From contig CBDAQZ010000002.1 in the NCBI GenBank assembly GCA_965199335.1, forward strand, positions 1 to 64,000: a stretch of DNA of 64,000 nt, read 5' to 3'. Under the pieces are notes generated by a model. It did no database searches and was not told the DNA's origin. It saw only the letters and a list, made by a program, of their open reading frames with translations. Origin of the DNA: CBDAQV01 sp965199335. Its GTDB lineage: Bacteria > Pseudomonadota > Alphaproteobacteria > CALMVH01. This document shows positions 1-7,778 of this stretch, in pieces; the stretch's first letter is position 1; each line of letters begins with the position of its first letter. The position numbers and the translations under genes are program-made.

Positions 1-618
1 CGAAGCCGTGCCCCTTGCATAGAGCTTGCCGCTTGTCTTGCATGGCGCGCAGGGCAATCGGCCAGCGCCCCGGCAGCGCGGACACTGAATCCTGCCATTG
101 CCATTACAATTGCTGCAGACAAGCGTACTTGAATCCTCGTTCGACTGCTGCCTGCCGGAACCGGCGCAGAATTTGCAGGCCAGCCATCCGGACTGGCAGT
201 TGCAGGGCAGGAAGCCCTGGCCGCGGCACGGCACGCAGGATTGCGCCCAGACATAGCCGGTATGGAAGTCGCCGAGGGGGCTGCCTCCGAGATAGGTCAG
301 CAACGCCTTGTGCGGATCGACACCGGCCAGCCCGTGCAGGATTGCGGCGATCCTGGGTGAAGACAGTTCGGCAGCGGCGTCGATGGCAAAGGCGGCTTTG
401 GCTTTGGCCTCGGTCTCGACCGGCGTGCCTTCGATCTTGCCGGCGGATGGAGCGGCGGCGGTCGCCTTGAAGGTCCACACGGGAAACAGGTCCAGGGTGG
501 CCGCACCGGAAAGGGCGGTGCTTTCGTGACGGACCAGGCTGACATCCTCCCTGGCCGCGCTATTGCCATCGGCCAGCGAGCAAACCAGATCGAACAGGCG
601 CTGCACATTTTCATCCAT
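1..618 (-). CDS. Partial protein with DnaJ-like Cys-rich zinc ribbon repeats
   Basis: This reading frame is open from an ATG at 618 to the left edge of the window, so its C-terminus is missing. The start has a GGTGAGG Shine-Dalgarno about 7 nt upstream. The first ~130 residues are Ala-rich without recognised motifs. The visible C-terminal third carries repeated CxxC pairs, many followed by GxG (for example CVPCRGQG, CKFCAGSG, CSNCNGNG, CPRCRGAG), like the zinc-binding domain of DnaJ and related ribbons. Seen: the cysteine repeats. Known: such repeats bind two zinc ions and hold protein or nucleic-acid partners. Inferred: a zinc-stabilised cytoplasmic protein, function unknown. It lies 50 bp downstream of bamE on the same strand and may be cotranscribed. 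Confidence 0.75.
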   Translation of the reverse strand, partial: MDENVQRLFDLVCSLADGNSAAREDVSLVRHESTALSGAATLDLFPVWTFKATAAAPSAGKIEGTPVETEAKAKAAFAIDAAAELSSPRIAAILHGLAGVDPHKALLTYLGGSPLGDFHTGYVWAQSCVPCRGQGFLPCNCQSGWLACKFCAGSGRQQSNEDSSTLVCSNCNGNGRIQCPRCRGAGRLPCAPCKTSGKLYARGTAS

Positions 619-668
619 GCAGCCTCACCATGCGCCGGACAGCGGAAAAAGCCTACAGGGTGGCGATA

Positions 669-1139
669 TCAGGAACCGGAGCCCGTATCGCCCTTTTTCT
701 TCTTGTTCTTGTCGGAGCCGAAGCCGCCGCGGCCGAACAATTCCTCGACCAGGGTGGTCTGGTGGCCCTGCTGGGGGGTGCTATCGGTAACGATATCGAC
801 GCTTTCACCGTTATCCTTGCCGAACTGCTTGACGCTTGCGACCTTGTCGGCCTCGTCGAAATCGATTTCGACGATACGGCGGTCGGTGACTTCGGGATCG
901 AAGAAGGCTTCCTGCTCGGTGCGCTGGCCCATATAATACCAGTAATTTTCGTCGAACGAGCCGATCGTGGTGGGCGAACCCAGCAGTTTTGCGACATCGT
1001 CCTTGGTATCGCCGGTTTTCACCTGGGCAAGCTTGTCGGGATCGACCATGTTGCCGCGCTCGGCTACGGTGGGTTCGCAGGCCGACAGGCACAGGGCGGC
1101 AAGTGGCAGCAAAAGGATGGTATTGGGGCGTAAGCGCAT
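669..1139 (-). CDS. bamE: BamE/SmpA-OmlA family outer-membrane lipoprotein
   Basis: 156 aa. The start at 1139 was chosen because it gives a clean lipoprotein signal: Arg-containing n-region, Leu-rich core and lipobox LSAC with the lipidated Cys at about residue 20. An ATG four codons upstream is possible. The BamE core follows: KLAQVKTGDTKDDVAKLLGS, then GSFDENYWYYMGQ and an acidic strand region. Family knowledge: BamE is an accessory lipoprotein of the BAM complex, which inserts beta-barrel proteins into the outer membrane. The tail is Gly/Lys-rich and low complexity. The gene is divergent from the bc1-chaperone gene at 1212, the usual alphaproteobacterial arrangement. Confidence 0.9.
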   Translation of the reverse strand: MRLRPNTILLLPLAALCLSACEPTVAERGNMVDPDKLAQVKTGDTKDDVAKLLGSPTTIGSFDENYWYYMGQRTEQEAFFDPEVTDRRIVEIDFDEADKVASVKQFGKDNGESVDIVTDSTPQQGHQTTLVEELFGRGGFGSDKNKKKKGDTGSGS

Positions 1140-1211
1140 CGGAAATTCCATGTACGATCTGTCGGCGTCAAGGTGCAGTCATGGTCGGGTAAAGTCAATC
1201 GGAGGCTGGGC

Positions 1212-1770
1212 ATGTGGGGAAAAGCGTTGTTTGGGCAGTCGAGGCACAGGCTGGCGGCGGGCGAGCTATATGCCAGGATCGTCGCGCAGGCACGCCAGCC
1301 CGCGTTCTATTCGCTATTGTGCGTGCCCGACACCATCGAGGGCCGGCTTGAGCTGATCACGCTGCATTGCCATGCCGTGATGCGGCGGTTCCATTCCCCT
1401 GGGCGAGCCGGCGCGCCGGGCCTCGCAGGAGCTGCTGCAATACATGTTCGACGACCTCGACCGCTCGATCCGCGAGGTCGGGGTCGGCGATGTCAGCATC
1501 GGCAAGTACATGAAGCGCCTGGGCAAGAACTTCTACGGCCGGGCCGAGGCCTACGACAAGGCGCTGGACGCCGGCGATGCCGAGGCATTGCGGGTGGCGC
1601 TCGATCGCAACGTGCTTTCGACATCGGAGGCGGACGAGAGGAATCGCAACAGGGCGGCGGCCTTGCTGGCCGACTACGTGATCGAGATGAATGCGGTATT
1701 CGCCGCATACGATCTGGCGGCGCTGCAGGGGCCGCTTTCCTTCCCCCAGATCATGAGGCAGGCCGCATGA
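1212..1770 (+). pseudogene. Ubiquinol-cytochrome c chaperone family (CBP3-like), frameshifted
   Basis: The N-terminal part starts at ATG 1212 behind a GGAGG Shine-Dalgarno (about 1200-1204) and reads ...FYSLLCVPDTIEGRLELI...HAVMRRFH. The C-terminal part is in the next frame: GEPARRASQELLQYMFDDLD...SIREVGVGDVSIGKYMKRLG...NFYGRAEAYDKAL, typical of the Ubiq_cyt_C_chap family (CBP3 relatives that assist cytochrome bc1 assembly). Dropping one C from the run at 1396-1399 joins the halves into one 185-aa protein of normal length. The C-terminal frame ends in an ATGA overlap with yceD, as intact genes do here. Either a recent pseudogene or a homopolymer sequencing error. Confidence 0.85.
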
Positions 1771-2276
1771 GCGCCGCGGTCGAGTTCTCCCGCTTCGTGC
1801 CGCTGGATCGCCTGCGCCGGGGCGAGGTGACGCAGAAAATCGACGCCGACGCCGACGAATGCGCCGCCATCGCCGCCCGGCTGCGCCTCGAGGCGGTGGC
1901 TGCCCTGAGCGCCGAATTTACCCTGCGCCCCGCCGTTCAGCCCGGCCTGTACCAGGTCGAGGGCGAGGCAAAGGCGTCGATCACGCAACTCTGCGTCGTC
2001 AGCGGCGATCCGTTTGCAGCAGAGGTCACGGCGACGATCCGCGCCCTGTTCAGCGAGTCGGCGGAGATCGACGGGGACTCGGCGGACGAGGAATGGGACG
2101 ACATCGAGCCGATCGAGGAGGGCAGGATCGATATAGGCGAGTTGGCGGTGCAGCACATTTCGCTCAATCTCGACCTTTATCCGCGCAAGCCGGGGGCCGA
2201 ATTCGCCAACAGCAACGAGGAAGAAAAGCCGCAATCCCCCTTTGCCATACTGAAGACGCTGAAGAAGGACGATTAG
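1767..2276 (+). CDS. yceD: YceD/DUF177 family protein
   Basis: 169 aa, starting at an ATG that overlaps the stop of the upstream chaperone frame (ATGA). The sequence fits DUF177 (YceD; 23S rRNA accumulation protein in E. coli): an N-terminal FSRFVPLDRL segment, a central KASITQLCVVSGDPFAAEVT strand segment with the family Cys, and an acidic stretch EEWDDIEPIEEGRIDIGEL followed by LNLDLYPRKPGAEF. In many bacteria yceD is cotranscribed with rpmF. Here rpmF is about 2.9 kb away, separated by an inserted cassette. It converges on the DUF2269 gene with a 2-bp gap. Confidence 0.88.
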   Translation: MSAAVEFSRFVPLDRLRRGEVTQKIDADADECAAIAARLRLEAVAALSAEFTLRPAVQPGLYQVEGEAKASITQLCVVSGDPFAAEVTATIRALFSESAEIDGDSADEEWDDIEPIEEGRIDIGELAVQHISLNLDLYPRKPGAEFANSNEEEKPQSPFAILKTLKKDD

Positions 2277-2278
2277 GG

Positions 2279-2749
2279 TTACCCCGGCTTCATCACCATC
2301 ATGGCGTAGATCGCCATCAGGCCAAGGAACGCGGGCCAACCGAGCGTGAACCACCAGCGGAACAGGCGGTGGTAGCGCGGCGGCAGGGCTTCGCCGGCCT
2401 GTGCGGCGTCGGTTGCCAGTCTTGCCATTTCGATCTGCAGCCCTACCACGATCACCCAGCACAGGCCTGCGACCACATATAATATATAGGTGACGACGAG
2501 CCATGGCGCGCCGGGCTGCCAGCCGCCTTTGTACACCAGCAAAGCCCCCGACAGTGGCTGGAGGATGCCCGATGGCAGGGTGCACAGCCAGTCGGCGCGG
2601 ACGACGTTGCGCGCCACGACCGCGATGGCCTGCACATTGCCCGACCTCTGGGCCAGCAGCATGTGCAGCGCCGTGCCCAGCCCGGTACCGAACAACACGG
2701 TTGAGGACAGGATGTGAATCCATTTCAGCCACAGATACGGGTCGTTCAT
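2279..2749 (-). CDS. DUF2269-like integral membrane protein
   Basis: 156 aa with four predicted membrane segments (roughly residues 10-30, 50-72, 80-105 and 130-150). It begins MNDPYLWLKWIHILSSTVLFG; the WIHILSSTVLFGTG segment resembles DUF2269 proteins, small inner-membrane proteins of unknown function. The ATG overlaps the stop of the upstream SDR gene (ATGA), so it is the last gene of a DCC-SDR-DUF2269 operon. Conserved His in helix 1 (WIHI) and another in helix 2 region may bind haem or metal, but this is speculation. No signal peptide. Confidence 0.75.
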   Translation of the reverse strand: MNDPYLWLKWIHILSSTVLFGTGLGTALHMLLAQRSGNVQAIAVVARNVVRADWLCTLPSGILQPLSGALLVYKGGWQPGAPWLVVTYILYVVAGLCWVIVVGLQIEMARLATDAAQAGEALPPRYHRLFRWWFTLGWPAFLGLMAIYAMMVMKPG

Positions 2750-4032
2750 CGATCCTCCGCGATTGCCATCCATATCAATATGGCCGCCATGACGGGCAGG
2801 TTCTTGAGCAACGGCCCAAGCGGATCGAGCCATAGCATGGGCTGGGCCAGTGTCAGGAACATCGTATAGCCCAGCACGACGGCGAACTGCATTATGCCGG
2901 TCGGCTTGCGCCGCTTGCCGAAAAGCAGCAGCGCGGCGAGGGCAAGATCCAGCAGCGATGCCGCCACGGTCAGCGCCGGGGTCAGGCGTGCCGGGATGCC
3001 GGTCGCCGTGACCATCGGCGTCGTCCAGTCCATGGGGAGCAGCAGGCCCAGCACTCCCGAAACCAGCCACAGCAGGATCAGCGAACAGGTCAACAGCGGT
3101 CTGAAGAGATAAAGTCGTGCATGCCAGCGGTCCTGCGTTCCGGCGGGGTGCGATGCCAAGGCTTTGTCCAGGCTGCGCGGGATGAAGCCGATGGCGGCGA
3201 TGAAAGCCGCCGGGTCGCCGGCATTGCCGTGTTCGATCTGCTTAAGCGATGTGGTCCGCAGCGGTCCCCGGCCCAGCACATCGCCGATGCGGCAGGCCGG
3301 CACGACCAGGATGCGCGGCAGATGCAACACCCGCGCGGGCTTGAGGCCCAGCCATGCCCGCAGCTTGATGAGTATCTCGCTGAAACTCAGCGTTTCCGGC
3401 CCGACCGGATCGAGTGTCCGTTTCACCGCTGGCGAGGTCAGGCATTCCAGAACCGTGTTGGCCAGGTCATCGACATGGAGCGGCTGGAACGGCTGGTCGC
3501 CCTTGCCGACGACGGGCAGGATGAACGGCATCGCGGCGAACGCCCGCAGCAGCGACGTGCCGCCATACGAACCCTCGGCATAGACAAGCGAGGGGCGCAG
3601 TACGATCCAGTCGAGGTCCAGGCTGCGCAAATGCTCGTCGGCGCGCAGCTTGGTCAGCGCATAAGCGGTGCCGGCTTCGCGCGTTGCGCTGATGGCGGAA
3701 ATCTGGATCACGCGCCGGACGCCACCCACCACACAGGCGTCGAACAGGGCGGCAGGCGCTTTATAGTGGATGCTCTCTGCAGACTGCCCGCGCTCGTCCT
3801 GCAATATGCCGGCGCAGTTGACCACGGCGTCGATGCCGGCGAGGCGCGGCAACCAGATCGCGGCGGTGGTATCCCGGTTCAGATCGCCTTGTATCGCCTG
3901 CGTCCCCGGGAAACGGCGCAGGAAGGCGGCGCTATCGCGTACGCAGCCGACAACCTCGTGGCCGCCTTCCCGCAGCGCCGCGACCAGATGCGATCCGATG
4001 AAGCCATTGGCGCCGGTTAGCAGGACACGCAT
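2746..4032 (-). CDS. NAD(P)-dependent SDR epimerase fused to DoxX-like membrane domain
   Basis: 428 aa. Residues ~1-290 are an atypical short-chain dehydrogenase: MRVLLTGANGFIGSHLVAAL carries the TGxxGxxG nucleotide motif. DAVVNCAGI and a YALTK catalytic Tyr/Lys pair follow. Residues ~300-428 hold about four hydrophobic helices of the DoxX-like type often fused to these SDRs. The start at 4032 was chosen because it places the Rossmann motif at the N-terminus, 2 nt after the DCC gene stop. The pathway is unknown; DoxX-like fusions suggest a membrane-associated oxidoreductase acting on a lipid or quinone-like substrate (inference). Confidence 0.85.
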   Translation of the reverse strand: MRVLLTGANGFIGSHLVAALREGGHEVVGCVRDSAAFLRRFPGTQAIQGDLNRDTTAAIWLPRLAGIDAVVNCAGILQDERGQSAESIHYKAPAALFDACVVGGVRRVIQISAISATREAGTAYALTKLRADEHLRSLDLDWIVLRPSLVYAEGSYGGTSLLRAFAAMPFILPVVGKGDQPFQPLHVDDLANTVLECLTSPAVKRTLDPVGPETLSFSEILIKLRAWLGLKPARVLHLPRILVVPACRIGDVLGRGPLRTTSLKQIEHGNAGDPAAFIAAIGFIPRSLDKALASHPAGTQDRWHARLYLFRPLLTCSLILLWLVSGVLGLLLPMDWTTPMVTATGIPARLTPALTVAASLLDLALAALLLFGKRRKPTGIMQFAVVLGYTMFLTLAQPMLWLDPLGPLLKNLPVMAAILIWMAIAEDR

Positions 4033-4034
4033 GA

Positions 4035-4454
4035 TCAGCTTAGGAACCGCGATGACAAATCGGCATCCGGCAGCATGCAACTCTCCCGTTTGCCAAACAG
4101 GCTGTAGCGGTTGCGGGCGATGCGGTCGTAAACCCAGTCGCGGATCGGACGGGGCACGAAGCGCAGGGCGCGCAGGATCGGCCAGGGCTGTTTCATATAG
4201 CCGCACAGGCGCAGGGCAGCCTCGCTCTTGACGTAAAGCCGGCCGTTTTCGAGGAACAGGAAACTGTCGTAGTCGTCCAATGGCAGGTTGCGCTGTTCCA
4301 GCAGGCGTTGACCGGTAACCGATTGCATCGCCGCATACCACAGGGTCCCGTTCTCGCGCCGGGCGAGGAACCGGACCGAGGCGCTGCACAGGTTGCAGAC
4401 CCCGTCGAACAGCACCAGCGGACCGGCCTGCAGCAAGTTATCCGGAACAACCAT
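4035..4454 (-). CDS. Thiol-disulfide oxidoreductase DCC family (DUF393)
   Basis: 139 aa. The diagnostic motif DGVCNLCSASVRFL (residues ~17-30) contains the D-x-x-C-x-x-C signature of DCC/DUF393 proteins, a thioredoxin-like family predicted to perform thiol redox chemistry. The C-terminal half has the family pattern ILRALRFVPRPIRDWVYDRIARNRY followed by CMLP. First gene of a three-gene operon with the SDR-DoxX and DUF2269 genes; DCC and DoxX-like proteins frequently travel together. Divergent from DUF4166 across 45 bp. No convincing Shine-Dalgarno precedes the ATG at 4454. Confidence 0.88.
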   Translation of the reverse strand: MVVPDNLLQAGPLVLFDGVCNLCSASVRFLARRENGTLWYAAMQSVTGQRLLEQRNLPLDDYDSFLFLENGRLYVKSEAALRLCGYMKQPWPILRALRFVPRPIRDWVYDRIARNRYSLFGKRESCMLPDADLSSRFLS

Positions 4455-4499
4455 GCCATTAATCTACGCGCGCCACGCGATGCGCGCTATAGAGGGTTG

Positions 4500-5069
4500 A
4501 TGACCGTCACCCGCATCTCCGCCATCCACCGCGTGCTGGGGCCAGATTTCGACCTGCTGCCGCCCGAAGTCAGGGACGCGCACGATCATGAGGGCATTCT
4601 GGTGGTCGCCGGCACCGCCGATGTCACGGCGACCAAGGGCATCCTGCCTTGGTTGATCTGCGCCATTGTCGGCTTGCCACGCCCGGGTGCGGGCCAACCG
4701 GTGACCGTCAGCCTGGAAACAGGCGTGGATGGGGCCGATTTCTGGCAGCGCGATTTCAACGGCAGGCGCTACAAAAGCCGGCTCGAGGCAGGGCAGGGGC
4801 GGCACGCAGGGCAGCTGGTGGAGCATCAGGGCCGCATGACCAATATCTTCGCCCTGGCTGCGACGCCCGAACGACTGACATTTACCCTGGTCGGCTTCGC
4901 CTGGCTGGGCATCCCGCTGCCGCGCTGGCTGGCGCCGGGCTGCGAGGCCTATGAAACGAGCCAGAATGGCAAATTCGTCTTCGATATCACCATCGACGCG
5001 CCGCTGGTCGGCAGGCTGATCGGCTATCGGGGCGAAACTTTGCGAAAAACCTCTGGCATTTCCGCTTGA
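4500..5069 (+). CDS. DUF4166-like protein
   Basis: 189 aa. The body matches the layout of DUF4166: LPPEVRDAHDHEG near the N-terminus, then LICAIVGLPRPGAGQPVTVS, FWQRDFNGRRYKSRL and a C-terminal PLVGRLIGYRG. DUF4166 has no established reaction; it often sits next to SDR or saccharopine-dehydrogenase-like genes, which fits the neighbouring SDR. The ATG at 4500 was chosen over longer frames because the domain begins here. TATAGA lies at -12 to -7 and there is no strong Shine-Dalgarno, so the mRNA may be leaderless. No -35 TTG is visible at the matching position. Confidence 0.75.
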   Translation: MTVTRISAIHRVLGPDFDLLPPEVRDAHDHEGILVVAGTADVTATKGILPWLICAIVGLPRPGAGQPVTVSLETGVDGADFWQRDFNGRRYKSRLEAGQGRHAGQLVEHQGRMTNIFALAATPERLTFTLVGFAWLGIPLPRWLAPGCEAYETSQNGKFVFDITIDAPLVGRLIGYRGETLRKTSGISA

Positions 5070-5150
5070 GTTTTGCCGAAATTTCTTTTAACAAGCCTCA
5101 CTTGTGGCAGGTCCGGTGAGGTCTGCGTTGATTTGTGAAAGAGTTTTGCC

Positions 5151-5336
5151 ATGGCTGTTCCAAAAAAGAAAACCTCGAAATCGAAGCGCAACATGCGCCG
5201 GTCTCACCATGCGTTGAGCGCGAATGCTCATATCGAGTGCCCGAACTGCGGCGAGCTTGCCCGTCCGCATCACGTCTGCAACGCGTGCGGTCACTACGGT
5301 GGCCGGGAGATCGTCGCGGCCAGCGCTGCGATCTGA
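5151..5336 (+). CDS. rpmF: 50S ribosomal protein L32
   Basis: 61 aa, full length for alphaproteobacterial L32. It begins MAVPKKKTSKSKRNMRRSHH and carries two CxxC pairs (CPNCGE and CNACGH) forming the zinc site. The Shine-Dalgarno is GAAAGAG upstream of the ATG. It precedes plsX and fabH, as in most bacteria, tying ribosome synthesis to phospholipid and fatty-acid initiation. A perfect 8-bp hairpin separates it from plsX. Confidence 0.97.
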   Translation: MAVPKKKTSKSKRNMRRSHHALSANAHIECPNCGELARPHHVCNACGHYGGREIVAASAAI

Positions 5337-5340
5337 AGCG

Positions 5341-5362
5341 ACTGACGCAATCTCGCGTCAGT
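5341..5362 (+). promoter_or_regulatory. Intergenic hairpin between rpmF and plsX
   Basis: ACTGACGC and GCGTCAGT form a perfect 8-bp inverted repeat with a 6-nt loop, four bases after the rpmF stop. It is followed by only a short U-poor stretch, so it is more likely an RNA processing, stability or attenuation element than a complete terminator. Confidence 0.55.
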
Positions 5363-5382
5363 ATCATGTTTCATCGGTATAA

Positions 5383-6444
5383 ATGACCAATCCGATCAGG
5401 ATCGCGCTCGATGCGATGGGCGGCGACAACGCCCCGATATCGGTCGTCGGCGGCGCGGCGCTCGCACATGAGCGCCACCCGCAGATCCAGTTCCAGTTCT
5501 ATGGCGACCAGTCGGTTCTCAAGCCGCTGCTGGAGCGCAAGCGTAACATCGCCGGCAGCGTCATCATCCATACCGATACCGTCATTGCCAACGACGCCAA
5601 GACCTCGTCGGCGCTGCGCATGCGGCGCAAGTCCAGCATGGGTATGGCGATTGATGCCGTCGCCACCGGTGCGGCCGATTGCGTCGTCTCCGCCGGCAAT
5701 ACCGGCGCCTTGCTGGCGATCGGCAGGCTGGCGATGAAGATGCTGCCGGGCATCGACCGACCGGCCATGGCCTCGTTTTTCCCAACCACGCGCGGTGAAA
5801 GCGTAATGCTGGACCTGGGTGCAAACCTGGAATGCACCGCCGAGAACCTGGCGCAGTTTGCCTTCATGGGCGCCGTCTTCGCCACCAGCGTACTGGGCAT
5901 AAAGAAGCCGTCGATCGGCATCCTTAATGTCGGGTCGGAGGAGATGAAGGGGCACGAGGCCGTGCGCGACGCGGCGGCCATACTGCGCTCGGCCACGTTG
6001 CCGGGCACATTCCATGGTTTCGTCGAGGGCAACGACATCGCGACCGGCAAGACCGACGTGGTCGTCACCGACGGCTTCAGCGGCAATGTCGCGCTCAAGA
6101 CTTCCGAAGGGCTTTCAAAGCTTTACGTCGAATTCCTCCATCGTACTTTCTCATCGTCCATCCTGGCGCGGCTGGGTGGATTGCTGGCCCGCAACGCTTT
6201 CAAGAAGTTGAAGGTTCGCCTCGATCCCCGCCGGTATAACGGCGCGGTTTTCCTGGGGCTTCAGGGCGTGTGCGTGAAAAGCCATGGCGGTGCCGACGCC
6301 GTCAGCTTCGCCAACGCCATCAGCGTGGCGGTCGACATGGTCATGCAGGGCGCAAACGAGAAGATCCGCACCGGCGTTGCCGAAGCCTATGCCGCCCAGC
6401 CGACAATACTTACGCCCAGCGTGGCCGAACCGGCTGCTCTATAA
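5383..6444 (+). CDS. plsX: Phosphate acyltransferase PlsX
   Basis: 353 aa, usual PlsX length. Recognisable segments are IRIALDAMGGDNAP at the N-terminus, MGMAIDAVATGAADCVVSAGNTGAL, GIDRPAMASFFPT and VVTDGFSGNVALKTSEG. PlsX converts acyl-ACP and phosphate to acyl-phosphate, the donor for PlsY in the first step of glycerolipid synthesis, acting peripherally at the inner membrane. It overlaps fabH at TAATG, so the two are translationally coupled. The start is preceded by TATAAA directly before the ATG and lacks a clear Shine-Dalgarno. Confidence 0.97.
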   Translation: MTNPIRIALDAMGGDNAPISVVGGAALAHERHPQIQFQFYGDQSVLKPLLERKRNIAGSVIIHTDTVIANDAKTSSALRMRRKSSMGMAIDAVATGAADCVVSAGNTGALLAIGRLAMKMLPGIDRPAMASFFPTTRGESVMLDLGANLECTAENLAQFAFMGAVFATSVLGIKKPSIGILNVGSEEMKGHEAVRDAAAILRSATLPGTFHGFVEGNDIATGKTDVVVTDGFSGNVALKTSEGLSKLYVEFLHRTFSSSILARLGGLLARNAFKKLKVRLDPRRYNGAVFLGLQGVCVKSHGGADAVSFANAISVAVDMVMQGANEKIRTGVAEAYAAQPTILTPSVAEPAAL

Positions 6445-7409
6445 TGTTGCGTTCGGTCATAGCCGGTTGCGCTTCATACCTGCCCGAGCGCGTCGTCAGC
6501 AACGCGGAGCTGGCCGAAAGAATCGATACCTCGGACGAATGGATCGTGCAACGCACCGGAATAAAGCAACGCCGCATCGCCGCGCCTGACGAAAAGACAT
6601 CCGACCTGGCGCTGAAAGCCGCGCAACGGGCATTGACGGCTGCGGGCCTTTCCGTTTTCGACATCGACCTGATCATCGTCGCCACAACGACAGCCGACCG
6701 CACATTTCCCGCAACCGCGGCGATCGTCCAGGCGGGCCTCGGCATGACGCACGGCTTCGCTTTCGACGTCCAGGCGGTCTGCTCAGGTTTCGTCTATGCC
6801 TTAGCGGTTGCCGATAACTTCCTGAAATCGGGACAATACAAGCGGGCGATCGTGATCGGTGCCGAGATATTCTCCCGCATTGTCGACTGGGAAGACCGGG
6901 GCACATGCGTCCTGTTCGGCGACGGTGCTGGCGCGGTCGTGCTGGAAGCCGTGAAAGGTGACGACGAAAGCCGCGGCATCCTTTCAACCCATTTGCACAG
7001 CGACGGTGCGCATAGCGAGTTGCTTTATGTCGATGGCGGCCCATCCTCGGGCGATCTTGTCGGCAAGGTCAGGATGAACGGCAAGGAAGTGTTCCGTCAT
7101 GCCGTAACGCGCCTTGCCGAAGTGGTGGAGGAAACTCTGCAGCATAACGGCATGACGCCCGATCGCATCGACTGGCTGGTGCCACACCAGGCCAACCTGC
7201 GCATCATCGAGTCGACGGCGAAAAAACTTCACATGGATATGTCGCGCGTCGTCGTGACCGTCGATCGTCACGCAAATACATCGGCTGCATCCATTCCGCT
7301 CGCGCTCGCCGAGGCTGTGGGAGATGGCCGGATAAAGCCCGGAAACATTGTGCTTCTTGAAGCCATGGGCGGTGGACTGACCTGGGGATCGGCGTTGGTG
7401 CGCTGGTAG
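6444..7409 (+). CDS. fabH: 3-oxoacyl-ACP synthase III (FabH)
   Basis: 321 aa. Active-site residues are visible: Cys in DVQAVCSGFVYAL, His in WLVPHQANLRI and Asn in DRHANTSAASIPLAL. The N-terminus MLRSVIAGCASYLPERVVSN is standard. FabH condenses an acyl-CoA (usually acetyl-CoA) with malonyl-ACP to start fatty-acid elongation. The ATG shares its A with the plsX stop. It is followed about 70 bp downstream by ihfA, the conserved alphaproteobacterial order. Confidence 0.97.
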   Translation: MLRSVIAGCASYLPERVVSNAELAERIDTSDEWIVQRTGIKQRRIAAPDEKTSDLALKAAQRALTAAGLSVFDIDLIIVATTTADRTFPATAAIVQAGLGMTHGFAFDVQAVCSGFVYALAVADNFLKSGQYKRAIVIGAEIFSRIVDWEDRGTCVLFGDGAGAVVLEAVKGDDESRGILSTHLHSDGAHSELLYVDGGPSSGDLVGKVRMNGKEVFRHAVTRLAEVVEETLQHNGMTPDRIDWLVPHQANLRIIESTAKKLHMDMSRVVVTVDRHANTSAASIPLALAEAVGDGRIKPGNIVLLEAMGGGLTWGSALVRW

Positions 7410-7449
7410 TGGTTACCTAAAAACACTTTACAAGTGACTGCAAACGCTT

Positions 7450-7472
7450 CCTAATCCCGCCCAGGATTTAGG
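7450..7472 (+). promoter_or_regulatory. Hairpin that covers the ihfA ribosome-binding site
   Basis: CCTAATCC (7450-7457) can pair with GGATTTAGG (7464-7472), an 8-bp stem with one bulged T and a 6-nt loop. The 3' arm includes the start of the AGGAG Shine-Dalgarno of ihfA, so the fold would limit ribosome access. Whether it acts as a switch is not known. Confidence 0.45.
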
Positions 7473-7481
7473 AGAGCTGTC

Positions 7482-7778
7482 TTGGCGAATTCTACCATCA
7501 CAAGAGTCGATCTCAGCGAAGCGGTATATGCCGAGGTCGGACTGTCGCGTAATGAATCGGCGTTGCTGGTCGACGGCGTATTCGAGGAAATTTCGAAATC
7601 GCTCGAGCGGGGCGAGACGGTCAAGCTTTCTTCGTTCGGCACCTTCTCCCTGCGTAACAAGGCGGAGCGTGTCGGACGCAATCCAAAGACAAAAGTCGAA
7701 GTGCCGATCAAGCCGCGGCGCGTTCTTACGTTCCGTCCCAGCCACGTGTTGCGAGAAAGGATGAATGGCAAGAAATGA
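7482..7778 (+). CDS. ihfA: Integration host factor subunit alpha
   Basis: 98 aa, normal for IHF-alpha. It starts with TTG, supported by AGGAG about 9 nt upstream. The bacterial HU/IHF fold is clear: ITRVDLSEAVYAEVGLSRNE, KLSSFGTFSLRNK and the DNA-intercalating arm RVGRNPKTKVEVPIKPRRVL with its Pro. IHF-alpha pairs with IHF-beta (not in this window) to bend DNA in replication, recombination and transcription. It overlaps the MerR-like gene by ATGA. Confidence 0.96.
   Translation: MANSTITRVDLSEAVYAEVGLSRNESALLVDGVFEEISKSLERGETVKLSSFGTFSLRNKAERVGRNPKTKVEVPIKPRRVLTFRPSHVLRERMNGKK

Noticed and set aside
15..470. Plus-strand Arg/Cys-rich frame at the left edge
   Set aside because: The minus strand has a better supported frame with CxxCxGxG repeats.
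1444..1770. Independent 108-aa gene starting MFDDLDRS
   Set aside because: Conserved residues continue upstream in the same frame (GEPARRASQELLQY), so this is the C-terminal half of the frameshifted chaperone.
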